Shown: positions 7,591-16,267 of the stretch, piece by piece
How the letters are laid out: the number at the start of each line of letters is the position of its first letter
How positions within the stretch are numbered: position 1 is the first letter of the stretch
Source: an uncultured Oscillibacter sp.
Lineage (GTDB): Bacteria > Bacillota_A > Clostridia > Oscillospirales > Oscillospiraceae
Direction of reading: 5' to 3'
DNA: 30,665 bases
Assembly (NCBI GenBank): GCA_951800675.1
Contig: CATOKC010000027.1
Span: 1-30,665 of the forward strand
Notes under the pieces: generated by a model
What the model was told of the DNA's origin: nothing
Seen by the model: the letters and a program-made list of their open reading frames with translations, nothing else
Database searches by the model: none
Position numbers and translations under genes: made by a program

Positions 7591-7653
7591 CGATGTATGG
7601 CAGAAAAAGGCCCGCTGTTTGGGCGTGTTGACAATTTTCAAACAAGCCCTAAT
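7486..7653. mobile_element. TA-flanked inverted-repeat element (MITE-like), 168 bases
   Basis: A 22-base perfect inverted repeat (ATTAGGGCTTGTTTGAAAAT and two more bases) lies at 7486-7507 and 7632-7653. Imperfect pairing continues inward for another 18 or so bases (ATGCCCAACAGCG on the left against the complement of CGCTGTTTGGGCG on the right). The repeat ends sit at TA dinucleotides, consistent with a TA target duplication. The interior is non-coding apart from carrying the displaced end of the 6916 gene. The element lies exactly where the + strand genes meet the - strand glycan locus. It is probably a deletion derivative of an insertion sequence. Confidence 0.65.
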
Positions 7654-7676
7654 CTTAGCTGACCTAACCGGTATGC

Positions 7677-8726
7677 TTAAAGCCCCAGCTCCTTCATCAT
7701 GTTCCGCATCTCGCTGAGCTGCCCCATATCCAGCCAGCTTTTCTCCGTGATGGGATAGCCCCCGACCCGGTGGCCCTGCGCCATCAGCCGCTTGGCCACG
7801 TCCGGCATGTCAATCCGTTCTCCGTCTTTCAAGGAATCCAGTACGCGGGGCTCCGCCAGGTAGATTCCCGTATTCACCAGGAAGTCATATTCCGGCTTCT
7901 CCAGAATCGTCCTGACGCCGCCCTCCGGGTCCAGCTCCACAACCCCATAGGGAATCCCCACCCGTTTCGCCGCCAGGATGAAGGTCAGCGCGTTTCCATG
8001 CGCCTTGTGGTATTCATACATGCAGGCATAATCCGCGTCCAGCAGGCAGTCGCAGTTGGAGAGGAAAAAGGTTTTGTCAACTCTGCCCTTCATAAGGGAC
8101 AGCCCGCCGCCGGTACCCAGAAACTGCTCCTCGTCTACATAATGAATCCGGCAGGGCAGGTCCGCCTCGTTGTAATATGCCTTAATCATGTTCCGCTTGT
8201 GGTTTAGAATCAGATAGACCTCCCGGACTCCGCACCGGCAGAAACGGCCAATGATATGGTCCATAATAGGCGTCTCGCCAATGGGAATCAAGGGCTTGGG
8301 TAGGATACGGGTATAGGGGTACAGCCGCGTCCCCTTTCCCCCGGCCATGATGACCAGGGGCATTCCCTCCGGCAGAGGACGGGCGGCCTCCGCGCCGTTC
8401 AGCTCGTCCCGAAAGTAGATTTTCACAACCTCCCGGTCCTCATTGACAATGGGCGCCGCCACCATCAGGCTCTCCCGCATAAAGGCCAGGGCTTCCTCCT
8501 CCTGGAGCAGGGAAAAAGCAACTGGATTCGGATTCATAGCCCGGGAAACCGGCTTTTCCATGTCCCCATCCCGCAGAATATAGCGCCGCATATCCCCGTC
8601 TGTAAAGCAGCCGCTCAGCCGGCCGTCCCGAAGGCAGAAAACCACCTTCTTTTTCCCCTCGTCAATGCGCCGCACCGCCTCGGCGACGGTAACGTCCTCC
8701 ATAATCAGATATTTGCTCAGGTCCAC
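7677..8726 (-). CDS. ptmE: CBS-domain nucleotidyltransferase, PtmE-like
   Basis: An N-terminal CBS-type pair (about residues 1-105, with GRLSGCFTDGDMRRYIL) is followed by a sugar-1-phosphate nucleotidyltransferase domain from about residue 120. Its signature is VIMAGGKGTRLYPYTRILPK, with the metal and sugar region FFLSNCDCLLDADY and the substrate loop PYGVVELDPEG. This architecture matches PtmE, the glucosamine-1-phosphate guanylyltransferase of the GDP-linked legionaminic acid route in Campylobacter. The start was set at the GTG at 8726, because GGAGG lies seven bases before it. An ATG at 8753 overlapping the previous stop is possible but has a weaker site. It is the last gene of the - strand run. 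LegB, LegH, LegG, LegI and LegF partners are not seen, so the sugar it activates is uncertain. Confidence 0.8.
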   Translation of the reverse strand: MDLSKYLIMEDVTVAEAVRRIDEGKKKVVFCLRDGRLSGCFTDGDMRRYILRDGDMEKPVSRAMNPNPVAFSLLQEEEALAFMRESLMVAAPIVNEDREVVKIYFRDELNGAEAARPLPEGMPLVIMAGGKGTRLYPYTRILPKPLIPIGETPIMDHIIGRFCRCGVREVYLILNHKRNMIKAYYNEADLPCRIHYVDEEQFLGTGGGLSLMKGRVDKTFFLSNCDCLLDADYACMYEYHKAHGNALTFILAAKRVGIPYGVVELDPEGGVRTILEKPEYDFLVNTGIYLAEPRVLDSLKDGERIDMPDVAKRLMAQGHRVGGYPITEKSWLDMGQLSEMRNMMKELGL

Positions 8727-8749
8727 GCTGCCGCCTCCTTTCTCCGCCG

Positions 8750-9937
8750 TCATCTATCCTCAATCTTCCCCCTTTCAAAGGCCAGCAGGGCCTCGCATAC
8801 CCGGTCCAGCTGCTCCTCTGTCAGGTTGGTGCCGCAGGGAATGTTAACCACCCGGTCGTAAAATTGGAGCGCGTTTCCGCAGTCCATGGCCCGGTATTTC
8901 CGGAAGGGCGTCTGCGTGTGGTTCAGCTTCCAGATGGGGCGGGCCTGAATTTGGTGGTTGTTTAAATATTGAAGCAGCCGGTCCCGCTTCTCCGGGTCAG
9001 GCCGCCGGAGGGCGAAGGAGTAAAACCAGTGATTGGAGCCCTCCTCACTTCCAAAGGGCAGCAGTTCCCCATACCCACAGCCCGCCAGCCTCGCTCGATA
9101 ACGGGCATAATTCCGGCGCTTGGTCTCCAGGAACATGTCCAATTCTTCCAACTGCGCAAGCCCCAGCGCCGCCTGCAAATTGGTCATGCGGTAATTGTAG
9201 CCCCACTCCTCATGAACGAAATAAACCGCGTTGTCCTTGGCCTGCTGGGAGAGATAGCGGATGTGGTTTACCGCCGCCTCATCATTGGACACCACCATTC
9301 CACCGCCGCCTGTGGTGATGATTTTATTGCCATTGAAGGACAACACCCCCGCATGGCCCACCGTACCTGTGGGGCGGCCCGCATACCTTCCCTGGCCGAA
9401 AACGCCGCCCAGGGATTCGGTGGCATCCTCAATCACAGTCAGGCGGAACCGCTCCGCCAGGTCCATCAGCCGGTCCATATCGCAGAAGTCCCCAAAAACA
9501 TGGACCGGAATCATCGCTTTTACGGTTTTGCCGGAGGCGGTCTCCACAGTCCTCCCGTCCTCCAGATGACAGTCCCGCTCCAGATATTCCTCCACCTGGT
9601 CCGCGAGGATGCACATATGCTCATCGCAGTCGAAAAACACCGGCTCCGCGGACTGGTACAGCACAGCGTTCACCGTGGCGATGAAGGTCAGCGTGGGGAC
9701 CAGCACCAAGTCCCCCGCCGAGACGCCAAAGTGCCGCAGGCAGAGGTGCAGTCCCGCCGTGCCGGACTGGCAGGCGCAAGCCGCTTTTGCGGACAGCTTA
9801 GAGGCCATATGCTCCTCGAACCGGCCAATAAATGCCCCGGCGGTGGAGACCCATTCCGTCTCAATGGCCTCGTCTACGTATTTTTTTTCGTTTCCACGGA
9901 AGTTGGGGGTAGATAGGCAAATCCATTCCTTGTCCAC
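8750..9937 (-). CDS. LegC-type sugar aminotransferase (DegT/DnrJ/EryC1/StrS)
   Basis: A fold type I PLP enzyme of 395 residues that would transfer an amino group to a keto-sugar nucleotide. The N-terminus (TPNFRGNEKKYVDEAIETEW then VSTAGAF) is the hallmark of the LegC branch. The Schiff-base lysine is in SFNGNKIITTGGGGMVV (about residue 205) and the cofactor-site segment is VIEDATESLGG. The start was set at the GTG at 9937, eight bases after GAGGAGG; an upstream TTG at 9964 is in frame but lies before that ribosome binding site. It sits between RfbH and the PtmE-like gene. LegC normally acts after a 4,6-dehydratase, but no LegB is in the window, so its substrate may be another 4-keto sugar, possibly the product of the CDP branch. 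Confidence 0.85.
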   Translation of the reverse strand: MDKEWICLSTPNFRGNEKKYVDEAIETEWVSTAGAFIGRFEEHMASKLSAKAACACQSGTAGLHLCLRHFGVSAGDLVLVPTLTFIATVNAVLYQSAEPVFFDCDEHMCILADQVEEYLERDCHLEDGRTVETASGKTVKAMIPVHVFGDFCDMDRLMDLAERFRLTVIEDATESLGGVFGQGRYAGRPTGTVGHAGVLSFNGNKIITTGGGGMVVSNDEAAVNHIRYLSQQAKDNAVYFVHEEWGYNYRMTNLQAALGLAQLEELDMFLETKRRNYARYRARLAGCGYGELLPFGSEEGSNHWFYSFALRRPDPEKRDRLLQYLNNHQIQARPIWKLNHTQTPFRKYRAMDCGNALQFYDRVVNIPCGTNLTEEQLDRVCEALLAFERGKIEDR

Positions 9938-9950
9938 GCAGAATTCCTCC

Positions 9951-11288
9951 TCACCGGCGGACAAACCGCCGTATCTCCTCCGCCATACAGCGGAGCTTCT
10001 CCTCCGTCATGCCCGGATAAACGCCAATCCAGAAGGTACGCTCCATGACGATATCCGTGTTCCGGAGCGCACCGGACACGCGATAGCCCTTGCCGGAAGC
10101 GCGCATCCCGTCAAAACAGGGCTGGCGGAGCATGTTTCCGGCAAACAGGTTCCGGGTCTGAATGTTTTGTCCTTCCAGGTGGTGGACCAGCTCCTCCCGA
10201 CGGAAGGGCGCGTCCTCTTTCAAGGTAAGCAAACATCCAAACCAACTGGCACGGCTGTCCGGCGCTTCCTCCGGCAGAATGAATACATCGGACAGGCCGT
10301 CCAGGGCGTTCCGCAGGTACTGCCAATTTTCCCGGCGGGCTTGGATGAACCCGTCCAGCTTCTTCAGCTGAGCGCAGCCTACCGCCGCCTGCATGTCTGT
10401 GGCCTTTAAATTGTAGCCCAGGTGCGAATAAACATATTTATGGTCATAGCCCTCCGGAAGCTCCCCAAAGCGGCCCTTAAAGCGGCAGCCGCAGGTATCG
10501 TCCCGTCCCGGCGGACACCAGCAGTCCCGTCCCCAGTCCCGCAGGGAGTTTACAATCCGGTGGAGCAGCGGGTCGCTGGTATACACCGCGCCGCCCTCTC
10601 CCATGGTGATATGGTGCGGCGGGTAAAAGCTGGAGGTGCCAATGTGTCCCACGCTGCCGGTTTTTCGCCAACTGCCATTCACCAGGCACTCCGTCCCTAA
10701 TGCGTCGCAGTTGTCCTCCACCAGCCAGAGGCCGTGCTCATCGCAGAAGCGGCGCACCTCCGCCAGCGGGAAGGGATTCCCCAAGGTATGGGCCAGCATC
10801 ACCGCCTTGGTCTTGGGCGAGAGAGCCTGCTCCAAGGCGCTCAGGCTGACGTTATACTGCGGAATTTCAATGTCCACAAACACCGGCACCGCGCCGCACT
10901 GGATAATGGGAGCGATAGTGGTGGGGAAGCCCGCCGCCGCGGTGATAACCTCGTCGCCCTTTCCCACCCGGCGCTCTCCCAGGAGGGGCGAGGTCAGCGC
11001 CGTGAACGCCAGGAGGTTTGCGGAAGAGCCGGAGTTGACCAGGGAACAGTATTTGACTGCCAGGTAGTCCGCCAGCTCCGCCTCAAAGCGCTGGGTAAAG
11101 CGCCCAGCCGTCAGCCAGAACTCCAAAGACGCGTCCACCAAAGTCCGCAGCTCCTCCTGATCGAAAACCCGCCCGGCGTAGGAAATCCGGTCTCCGGGCT
11201 GAAAGGGCTTTGTCCGGCTAAACTGAGCTTGATAGTATTCTTCCGTCAGGGACAAAATCTCGTCCTTAATCGTTTGGGGATCTCTCAT
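9951..11288 (-). CDS. rfbH: RfbH-type CDP-4-keto-6-deoxyglucose 3-dehydrase (E1)
   Basis: This is a DegT-fold enzyme in which the usual PLP lysine is replaced by histidine (SSFYPPHHITMGEGGAVYTS), as in RfbH/AscC E1 dehydrases that use PMP and a [2Fe-2S] centre to remove the C3 hydroxyl of CDP-4-keto-6-deoxyglucose. Candidate cluster cysteines are present: one in VEDNCDALG and three in DCWCPPGRDDTCGC with the C-x-C-x7-C spacing. Length (445 residues) fits the family. The start is the ATG at 11288, with a GTG just before it. The known partners RfbG (4,6-dehydratase) and the E3 reductase are not in the window. The gene lies between the radical SAM gene and the LegC-type aminotransferase, with a 13-base gap to the latter. 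Confidence 0.9.
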   Translation of the reverse strand: MRDPQTIKDEILSLTEEYYQAQFSRTKPFQPGDRISYAGRVFDQEELRTLVDASLEFWLTAGRFTQRFEAELADYLAVKYCSLVNSGSSANLLAFTALTSPLLGERRVGKGDEVITAAAGFPTTIAPIIQCGAVPVFVDIEIPQYNVSLSALEQALSPKTKAVMLAHTLGNPFPLAEVRRFCDEHGLWLVEDNCDALGTECLVNGSWRKTGSVGHIGTSSFYPPHHITMGEGGAVYTSDPLLHRIVNSLRDWGRDCWCPPGRDDTCGCRFKGRFGELPEGYDHKYVYSHLGYNLKATDMQAAVGCAQLKKLDGFIQARRENWQYLRNALDGLSDVFILPEEAPDSRASWFGCLLTLKEDAPFRREELVHHLEGQNIQTRNLFAGNMLRQPCFDGMRASGKGYRVSGALRNTDIVMERTFWIGVYPGMTEEKLRCMAEEIRRFVRR

Positions 11289-11296
11289 CACAAGCC

Positions 11297-12433
11297 TCAG
11301 CCTTTCTGTTTAAAATGGGGTTCCCGTGTTTCTTTTTGCCAGTCAGGAGAAAACTCCTTCCCGATTTGGAGGAAAGACTCTTGGCGATTCCAGTTAGCAA
11401 ATGAGGATTGATAGCAGCTAGCGCAATGCGCGGTCATCGCTGGGCAGTTGACCACCGCCCGGTGACGCTGATATTCTTCAGAGTTCCACATAGACCAGAA
11501 ATCAGGATACTGCGTAATGTGGAACAGTTTCTGCGCCGTCGACATGCACGGGCGCACATATCCGTCGGAGCCCAGGAAAAAGTCCCGCCATCCCGCATAG
11601 CAAGTTTTGTGGGGTTGACTTCCCGCGGGGTCCTCTCCTGGCAAATACGGCAGTTTCAGCGCAACGCCCAGTCTTTCCGCCTCCTCCTGGGTCTCGGCAA
11701 AGACATCCCGCACATGGTCCATATCATAAAACAAAACCTGTTCTTTCATGGCAGTGTCAAACGCCGTTAAGAAAACTGCCTTGACTTCGTCAACGCCTAT
11801 ATCGCTTGCTAGGCGAACCATAGCGGGGAGCTGATGGAGATTTTGCTTCATCGCTGTAAAGACAAAATTGTTATAGGGATAGCCCACCTTCTGGTCCGCC
11901 TTGAGGCGGTTTATTTTTTCCAGCGAACGCACAATCCGGTTGAAATCCGAGCCCCGCCGGATACATTCATTTGTCATGGAATCCGCCCCATCCAGGCTCA
12001 CCGCTACAATATCCACGTGATATTCAAAGATAGCAGGTGTAAGTTGTTCCAAGCGCATACCGTTGGTGCAGAAATATTTCCGCAGGCCCTTTTCCTTGGC
12101 CCAGCTCAGAAAATGAACAAAATCGGGATGAACCGTGGGCTCGCCCCAGCCCATTAAGGTCACTTCCTCCACCAAGTCCGTCACTGGTTCAAAAAAATCC
12201 AGCCACTCCGTCCGAAATTGTGTGGGCTGAAAGTCTGCCGCATTGCGTCCACACATCACGCAGTGCAAATTGCAGCGATTTGTCATCTCGAATACCAGAC
12301 GGCGCGGCGCGGCGCGCATAACAGTTTCCTGCGCCAACGCTTCTTCTTGATTGAGACGGCTGTTTTCTTTACGCTTTGGCGTCAACTCACCGGTTTGGCG
12401 CAGGTCCAGTGTTTTTGCCCGTAAAATTTCCAT
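11297..12433 (-). CDS. Radical SAM/SPASM protein
   Basis: Residues about 45-55 carry the radical SAM motif C-x3-C-x2-C (MTNRCNLHCVMCGRN), which ligates the [4Fe-4S] cluster that cleaves S-adenosylmethionine. The barrel continues with LMGWGEPTVHPDF and VAVSLDGADS. The C-terminal third has further cysteines (CYAGWRDFFLGSDGYVRPC, then NCPAMTAHCASCYQ) in a SPASM-like layout that could hold auxiliary clusters. Length is 378 residues. The start was set at the ATG at 12433, five bases after AAGGAG; an in-frame GTG at 12484 overlaps rfbF and has no site. It sits between rfbF and rfbH, exactly where rfbG is usually found, so a role in modifying the CDP sugar or the glycan is plausible but unproven. 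Confidence 0.87.
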   Translation of the reverse strand: MEILRAKTLDLRQTGELTPKRKENSRLNQEEALAQETVMRAAPRRLVFEMTNRCNLHCVMCGRNAADFQPTQFRTEWLDFFEPVTDLVEEVTLMGWGEPTVHPDFVHFLSWAKEKGLRKYFCTNGMRLEQLTPAIFEYHVDIVAVSLDGADSMTNECIRRGSDFNRIVRSLEKINRLKADQKVGYPYNNFVFTAMKQNLHQLPAMVRLASDIGVDEVKAVFLTAFDTAMKEQVLFYDMDHVRDVFAETQEEAERLGVALKLPYLPGEDPAGSQPHKTCYAGWRDFFLGSDGYVRPCMSTAQKLFHITQYPDFWSMWNSEEYQRHRAVVNCPAMTAHCASCYQSSFANWNRQESFLQIGKEFSPDWQKETREPHFKQKG

Positions 12434-12447
12434 GGTTTCTCCTTCCC

Positions 12448-13227
12448 TCACCAGCGCCGCCATTCGGCTTTGCCGCTTTTCCACAAATTCTCCAGCCGGT
12501 CACGGTCACGCTTTGTGTCCATACACTGCCAGAACCCCGGGTGTTTATAAACGCCTAGGTTTCCCGCTCTTGCCAAACTCTCCATGGGCTCCCGCTCCAG
12601 AATACAGCGCTCATCCTCGCTGAGATACTCAAAGACACCTGGTTCCATCACCATAAAACCACCATTGATCCAACCGCTGTCCTCTCTAGCCTTCTCCCGG
12701 AAGCCCAAAACGGTGGTCCCTGTCTCATCCAGATCCAGTACGCCAAACCGGCCCCCCGGCTGAACGCCCGTCAGAGTCACCGTTTTGCCGGACTCTCGGT
12801 GTCGTTTCAGCAAGGCGCTCAGGTCCACGTCGCTGACCCCATCTCCGTAAGTCAGCATAAAGGGCTCATCCTCTATGTACTTTTGCACGCGCTTGATTCG
12901 TGCTCCGGTCTGAGTGTTCAGCCCCGTATCCACCAAAGTTACCCGCCAGGGTTCCGCCACATTGGCGTGGACCGTCATCCGGTTTTCCGCCGCGAAATCA
13001 AAGGTCACGTCGGAGCGGTGGAGATAGTAATCGGCGAAATACTCCTTGATGACGTGTCCCTTGTAGCCGCAGCAGATAACGAAATCGTGGAAGCCAAAGC
13101 TGGAGTAGTATTTCATAATGTGCCACAGAATGGGCTGCCCACCGATTTCGACCATGGGCTTCGGCTTGAGGTGGCTTTCCTCGCTGATGCGGGTCCCAAG
13201 ACCGCCGGCCAGAATCACGACTTTCAT
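12448..13227 (-). CDS. rfbF: Glucose-1-phosphate cytidylyltransferase
   Basis: RfbF makes CDP-glucose from CTP and glucose-1-phosphate, the first step to CDP-3,6-dideoxyhexoses. The 259-residue product has the nucleotide-binding start VVILAGGLGTRISEESHLKP, the KPMVEIGGQPILWHIMKYY segment, the catalytic-region LTYGDGVSDVDL, and PGGRFGVLDLDETG, all characteristic of this family (about 257 residues). The start is ATG 13227, directly preceded by GTG; no strong ribosome binding site is visible, and the gene begins only nine bases after the glycosyltransferase stops. Pairing with RfbH supports a CDP-sugar branch, although RfbG is absent here. Confidence 0.92.
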   Translation of the reverse strand: MKVVILAGGLGTRISEESHLKPKPMVEIGGQPILWHIMKYYSSFGFHDFVICCGYKGHVIKEYFADYYLHRSDVTFDFAAENRMTVHANVAEPWRVTLVDTGLNTQTGARIKRVQKYIEDEPFMLTYGDGVSDVDLSALLKRHRESGKTVTLTGVQPGGRFGVLDLDETGTTVLGFREKAREDSGWINGGFMVMEPGVFEYLSEDERCILEREPMESLARAGNLGVYKHPGFWQCMDTKRDRDRLENLWKSGKAEWRRW

Positions 13228-13236
13228 CACAGCAAC

Positions 13237-15048
13237 TCAACTTCTTTCCGCCAAAAAGGCCTGCACCCAACTCTCCAGATCCTTTTCGATTCCGTCAAAA
13301 TCAATCTTCTCAAATGGGACGCCTTTTTCATGATAATATTTCGCTACCTGCGCCTGGAGGGACGGCAGCAGGTTCTCCTCCGCCGTATGTCGGCGCTGTG
13401 CCCGTTTGCAAATCTGCCAGTAAAGAAACGATTTATCCATTTTGCCCCTTACCGCCGAAATATCCCCAAATTTCCCCTCAAGATCCTGCAATATTTGCAG
13501 GCAGTTCTCATAATGGTTTCTCCATGTGTTTAGCCAGGAGAATGATGACGCCAGTTTATCCGGCGGGCAAAAAGCATCATCTTTATAGTTTAGGGACAGC
13601 AAGTTAAATGTATCGTTAACCTGATAGTCAAACAGCTCATCTAAATCACTCCCATGTAGTATATCTCCCAGAAAATTCATTGCAGCGCGCTCCTGCTCCA
13701 TCCGGGGCTTTGGGAAAAAAGGATATATACATGATCCTTCCCAATCTATCATTGTAAAATTAAATTCTCCCTTACCATATCTCCATCCACCAATCCCACT
13801 GTTTGTGACCATATATTCATTGGCTATCAAAGCACAAAATACACAGTGTGCATAAACATGAAAAAAGAAATTATTTTTCTGTTTCTCAACCTTTCCAAAG
13901 ATATTAGCTTTTTTTAGATAGTCATAGTTAAAACAAAGCCCCGAAATATACCGGGTCCAATCAAATACCCATTTTATGCCCTCGACTCCTTTTCTGCACA
14001 CTTTCGGTTCTCGTACAAGATTTGCCAAAGCTTTTTCTTTTTTATAAGTCTCATCTTCAAAAATCGCATTAAAGGTAGTCGCACCTATCGTTTGATGCAA
14101 ATACAAATATTCAAAAATTTCGTCTAGATTTTCTACTTCAACCAAATCCTCATCGCTAAGCGTCATAACAAAATGTCCGCTCGCTTTGCTCAAACTGCTA
14201 CAATAGCTTACATAGTATCCGCCGTTTTTCTCTTGTTTGTAATAACGCAGCCTGGAATCCCTCATTTCCTTGATTTGCTGGTAACCTTCTGTACGAACGG
14301 TGGATCCTGTGTTTACTAAAACAATTTCAATTTCCGCATCATACTTTGTCGTTAAAAAATGCTGTACCGTTTGTAGCGCCCGATCTCCTCTATTAAAAGA
14401 AGGAACACAGACCGACAAAAACACATGATTGGACGGGATGCCGCTCCGGACTCTGATGTCATGAAGTTCCTCTATCATGGCGTCATACTTCTCCGGCTCC
14501 TGGGAAAACACTTTCCTTGGCAAATAAGCGTCATGGTTCTCCAAAAAGTACCGGCGCATATCCTCCGTTGTCGCAAAGATTTTTACATTTGAAGGGAATA
14601 CGGCGGAAAAGCCCTCCAATTTGAAAAACGACGCGAACCTTCGAAGTTCCTCGTTAAGAACGATGTAAACGTTCTGCCATCTCTTTTTCCAGATAATAGG
14701 TAGAATTTCCCTAATATCCCCATAATCCGCAATCAGGATGCTTGTGAAGGTTTTCTCGGCGCCCTCGTCCGCCTCGTAAGGCTTCACAGTAAGCGTTCCG
14801 CAAACCCGTTCAGCTTCCCGGTCCAGGACAAAATATTCTTGATCCGCAATTGGGATAAAGTCCAAGATGCACGCTTCATATTCCGCGGCGTTCTCTAAGC
14901 GGCAATTCGCCTTATAATTTTGTCGGAAGGTCTCCTCATTCGGCTGAACAAATCGTTCGTAAAGTGTTTCAAGCATCGCACTTTCACGGTTCCCCTCGCC
15001 CTGCCAGCTCTCAATTTGCTCCGCAAATAAAACATCAAATCCCTTCAT
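13237..15048 (-). CDS. Large protein with a family 2 glycosyltransferase domain
   Basis: The 603-residue protein starts at an ATG eight bases after AAAGGAGG. About residues 205-330 form a GT-A glycosyltransferase family 2 domain: LSVCVPSFNRGDRALQTVQH, IEIVLVNTGST, and HFVMTLSDEDLVEVENLDE, where the DED is the likely metal-binding DxD equivalent. The N-terminal 190 or so residues form a separate domain (FTSILIADYGDIREILPI, FATTEDMRRYFLENH) of unknown type. The C-terminal 250 residues are helical. There is no membrane segment, so transfer is probably on the cytoplasmic side. The gene is visibly more AT-rich than most neighbours, which suggests separate acquisition. Donor and acceptor are unknown; a CMP- or CDP-sugar made by the surrounding genes is plausible. 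Confidence 0.82.
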   Translation of the reverse strand: MKGFDVLFAEQIESWQGEGNRESAMLETLYERFVQPNEETFRQNYKANCRLENAAEYEACILDFIPIADQEYFVLDREAERVCGTLTVKPYEADEGAEKTFTSILIADYGDIREILPIIWKKRWQNVYIVLNEELRRFASFFKLEGFSAVFPSNVKIFATTEDMRRYFLENHDAYLPRKVFSQEPEKYDAMIEELHDIRVRSGIPSNHVFLSVCVPSFNRGDRALQTVQHFLTTKYDAEIEIVLVNTGSTVRTEGYQQIKEMRDSRLRYYKQEKNGGYYVSYCSSLSKASGHFVMTLSDEDLVEVENLDEIFEYLYLHQTIGATTFNAIFEDETYKKEKALANLVREPKVCRKGVEGIKWVFDWTRYISGLCFNYDYLKKANIFGKVEKQKNNFFFHVYAHCVFCALIANEYMVTNSGIGGWRYGKGEFNFTMIDWEGSCIYPFFPKPRMEQERAAMNFLGDILHGSDLDELFDYQVNDTFNLLSLNYKDDAFCPPDKLASSFSWLNTWRNHYENCLQILQDLEGKFGDISAVRGKMDKSFLYWQICKRAQRRHTAEENLLPSLQAQVAKYYHEKGVPFEKIDFDGIEKDLESWVQAFLAERS

Positions 15049-15127
15049 GCCCTTATCCTCCTTTATTCATTACACAGCACGTGCGGATTTATCTTCATTA
15101 GAAAACCCAGCATATTTCTTTATCACT

Positions 15128-15155
15128 CTTGTATCAGGTTCTTTCCCGATACAAG
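15128..15155 (-). other. Hairpin between pseG and the glycosyltransferase gene
   Basis: CTTGTATC and GATACAAG pair around a short loop, with further GG/CC pairing inside, giving about 11 pairs in the 170-base gap. On the transcribed strand it is not followed by a T run, so an intrinsic terminator is unlikely; it could be a processing site or a small structured leader. No gene was seen in the rest of the gap (15049-15218). Confidence 0.3.
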
Positions 15156-15218
15156 CAAGTCCCGCTTCGCCCCAAATTTTTCTTCATTTTTATCCGCTTC
15201 CGGCAAAATGCACCGCCC

Positions 15219-16241
15219 CTAGCATTTTCGCAAACGCGCCGCCAGGGCTTCCGCCAAACGCAGGGCTCCGTCACCGTCCACCAAGCTCTGCGTCCGGCGG
15301 GATATCTCCTGTCTGCCCGTTTGATCCGATGCCAGACGCTCCAGCTTTGAAAAAATCTTCTTTGGAAATTCAACCTCTTCACGGACATCCCCGGCGCAAG
15401 GCATCAGTTCTGCCGCGTCAAACGCCGCCGCGCCCTGAATTTGATTATCCGCCAAAATATACGTCACCGACGGCAGTCCACAGGCGCACAGCTCATAAAG
15501 CGTGGTTCCCGCAGCGGAGACTGCCATGTCGCATTGCAGCATCAGGCCGCACATGTCGGCTACCTGCCGGTGGGGTACAACATAAGGAGCCTTTGCCACC
15601 AATTGTCTAATCCGTTCCGAATCCTGATTCATCGCTCCTAAAACAATGTGATAAACCGTACTTGGAACCGGGGGATGCTCTAACAGGTATTCCACACAAC
15701 GCAGGGCAACGTGATACTGGTCCGTTCCGCCAGTGGAAATAAGAATTTGCTCCACCTGTTCCTGCGCCATGCGAGGAGCGAGATTACGGAACTGTTCTCG
15801 AAGCGGAGCGTACCGGGGACCCAAGAAATATGTTTTGTTTGGAGGATAGTCCGCCGTTTCTCCATAAAGATTGTAATTCACAATGATATCCGCAGGGTAA
15901 TCAAAGGAATTCAAATCGTCCACATAAACCAAAGCGGTCTTTGCCCGGAGGGTGTTCATGTACTCAGGTGTGACAAAATAACTGTCCAGAATAACACAGG
16001 AGGGTCGTTTTTCCTCCAATAGCGGTAGAAGCATCGGAAGTTCTTCTTCCATGCGGTCATATGTGGAGCCCAGCACGGCGCATTCATACCCTCGCTCCTG
16101 GATCAGCGTCCGCATATAGGGTTCCGCCGTTACAAAGGCGGCGGGAATCCCCCTCTCCCGAAACGCGTCCGCCAGAGAAAGACAGCGCATGATATGGCCA
16201 GTGCCAATTTGGGGATTGCCGTCCGCTCGAAAATAAATCAT
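15219..16241 (-). CDS. pseG: Pseudaminic acid pathway UDP-sugar hydrolase PseG
   Basis: PseG removes UDP from UDP-2,4-diacetamido-2,4,6-trideoxy-L-altrose, step four of CMP-pseudaminic acid synthesis. The 340-residue protein begins with the family signature FRADGNPQIGTGHIMRCLSL, in which the GxGHxxR segment belongs to a GT-B type fold and contains the conserved histidine. The middle has VILDSYFVTPEYM, and the C-terminal domain has LISTGGTDQYH and a DMAVSAAGTTLYELCACGLP nucleotide-site segment. The ATG follows GAGGG. It directly follows pseH with a 26-base gap, as expected for a co-transcribed pathway gene. Confidence 0.92.
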   Translation of the reverse strand: MIYFRADGNPQIGTGHIMRCLSLADAFRERGIPAAFVTAEPYMRTLIQERGYECAVLGSTYDRMEEELPMLLPLLEEKRPSCVILDSYFVTPEYMNTLRAKTALVYVDDLNSFDYPADIIVNYNLYGETADYPPNKTYFLGPRYAPLREQFRNLAPRMAQEQVEQILISTGGTDQYHVALRCVEYLLEHPPVPSTVYHIVLGAMNQDSERIRQLVAKAPYVVPHRQVADMCGLMLQCDMAVSAAGTTLYELCACGLPSVTYILADNQIQGAAAFDAAELMPCAGDVREEVEFPKKIFSKLERLASDQTGRQEISRRTQSLVDGDGALRLAEALAARLRKC

Positions 16242-16267
16242 AGTTCCCTCATAAAAAAGTAGTATTA

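Noticed and set aside
15128..15155. Intrinsic terminator between pseG and the glycosyltransferase gene
   Set aside because: The stem is real but there is no T run after it in the direction of transcription.
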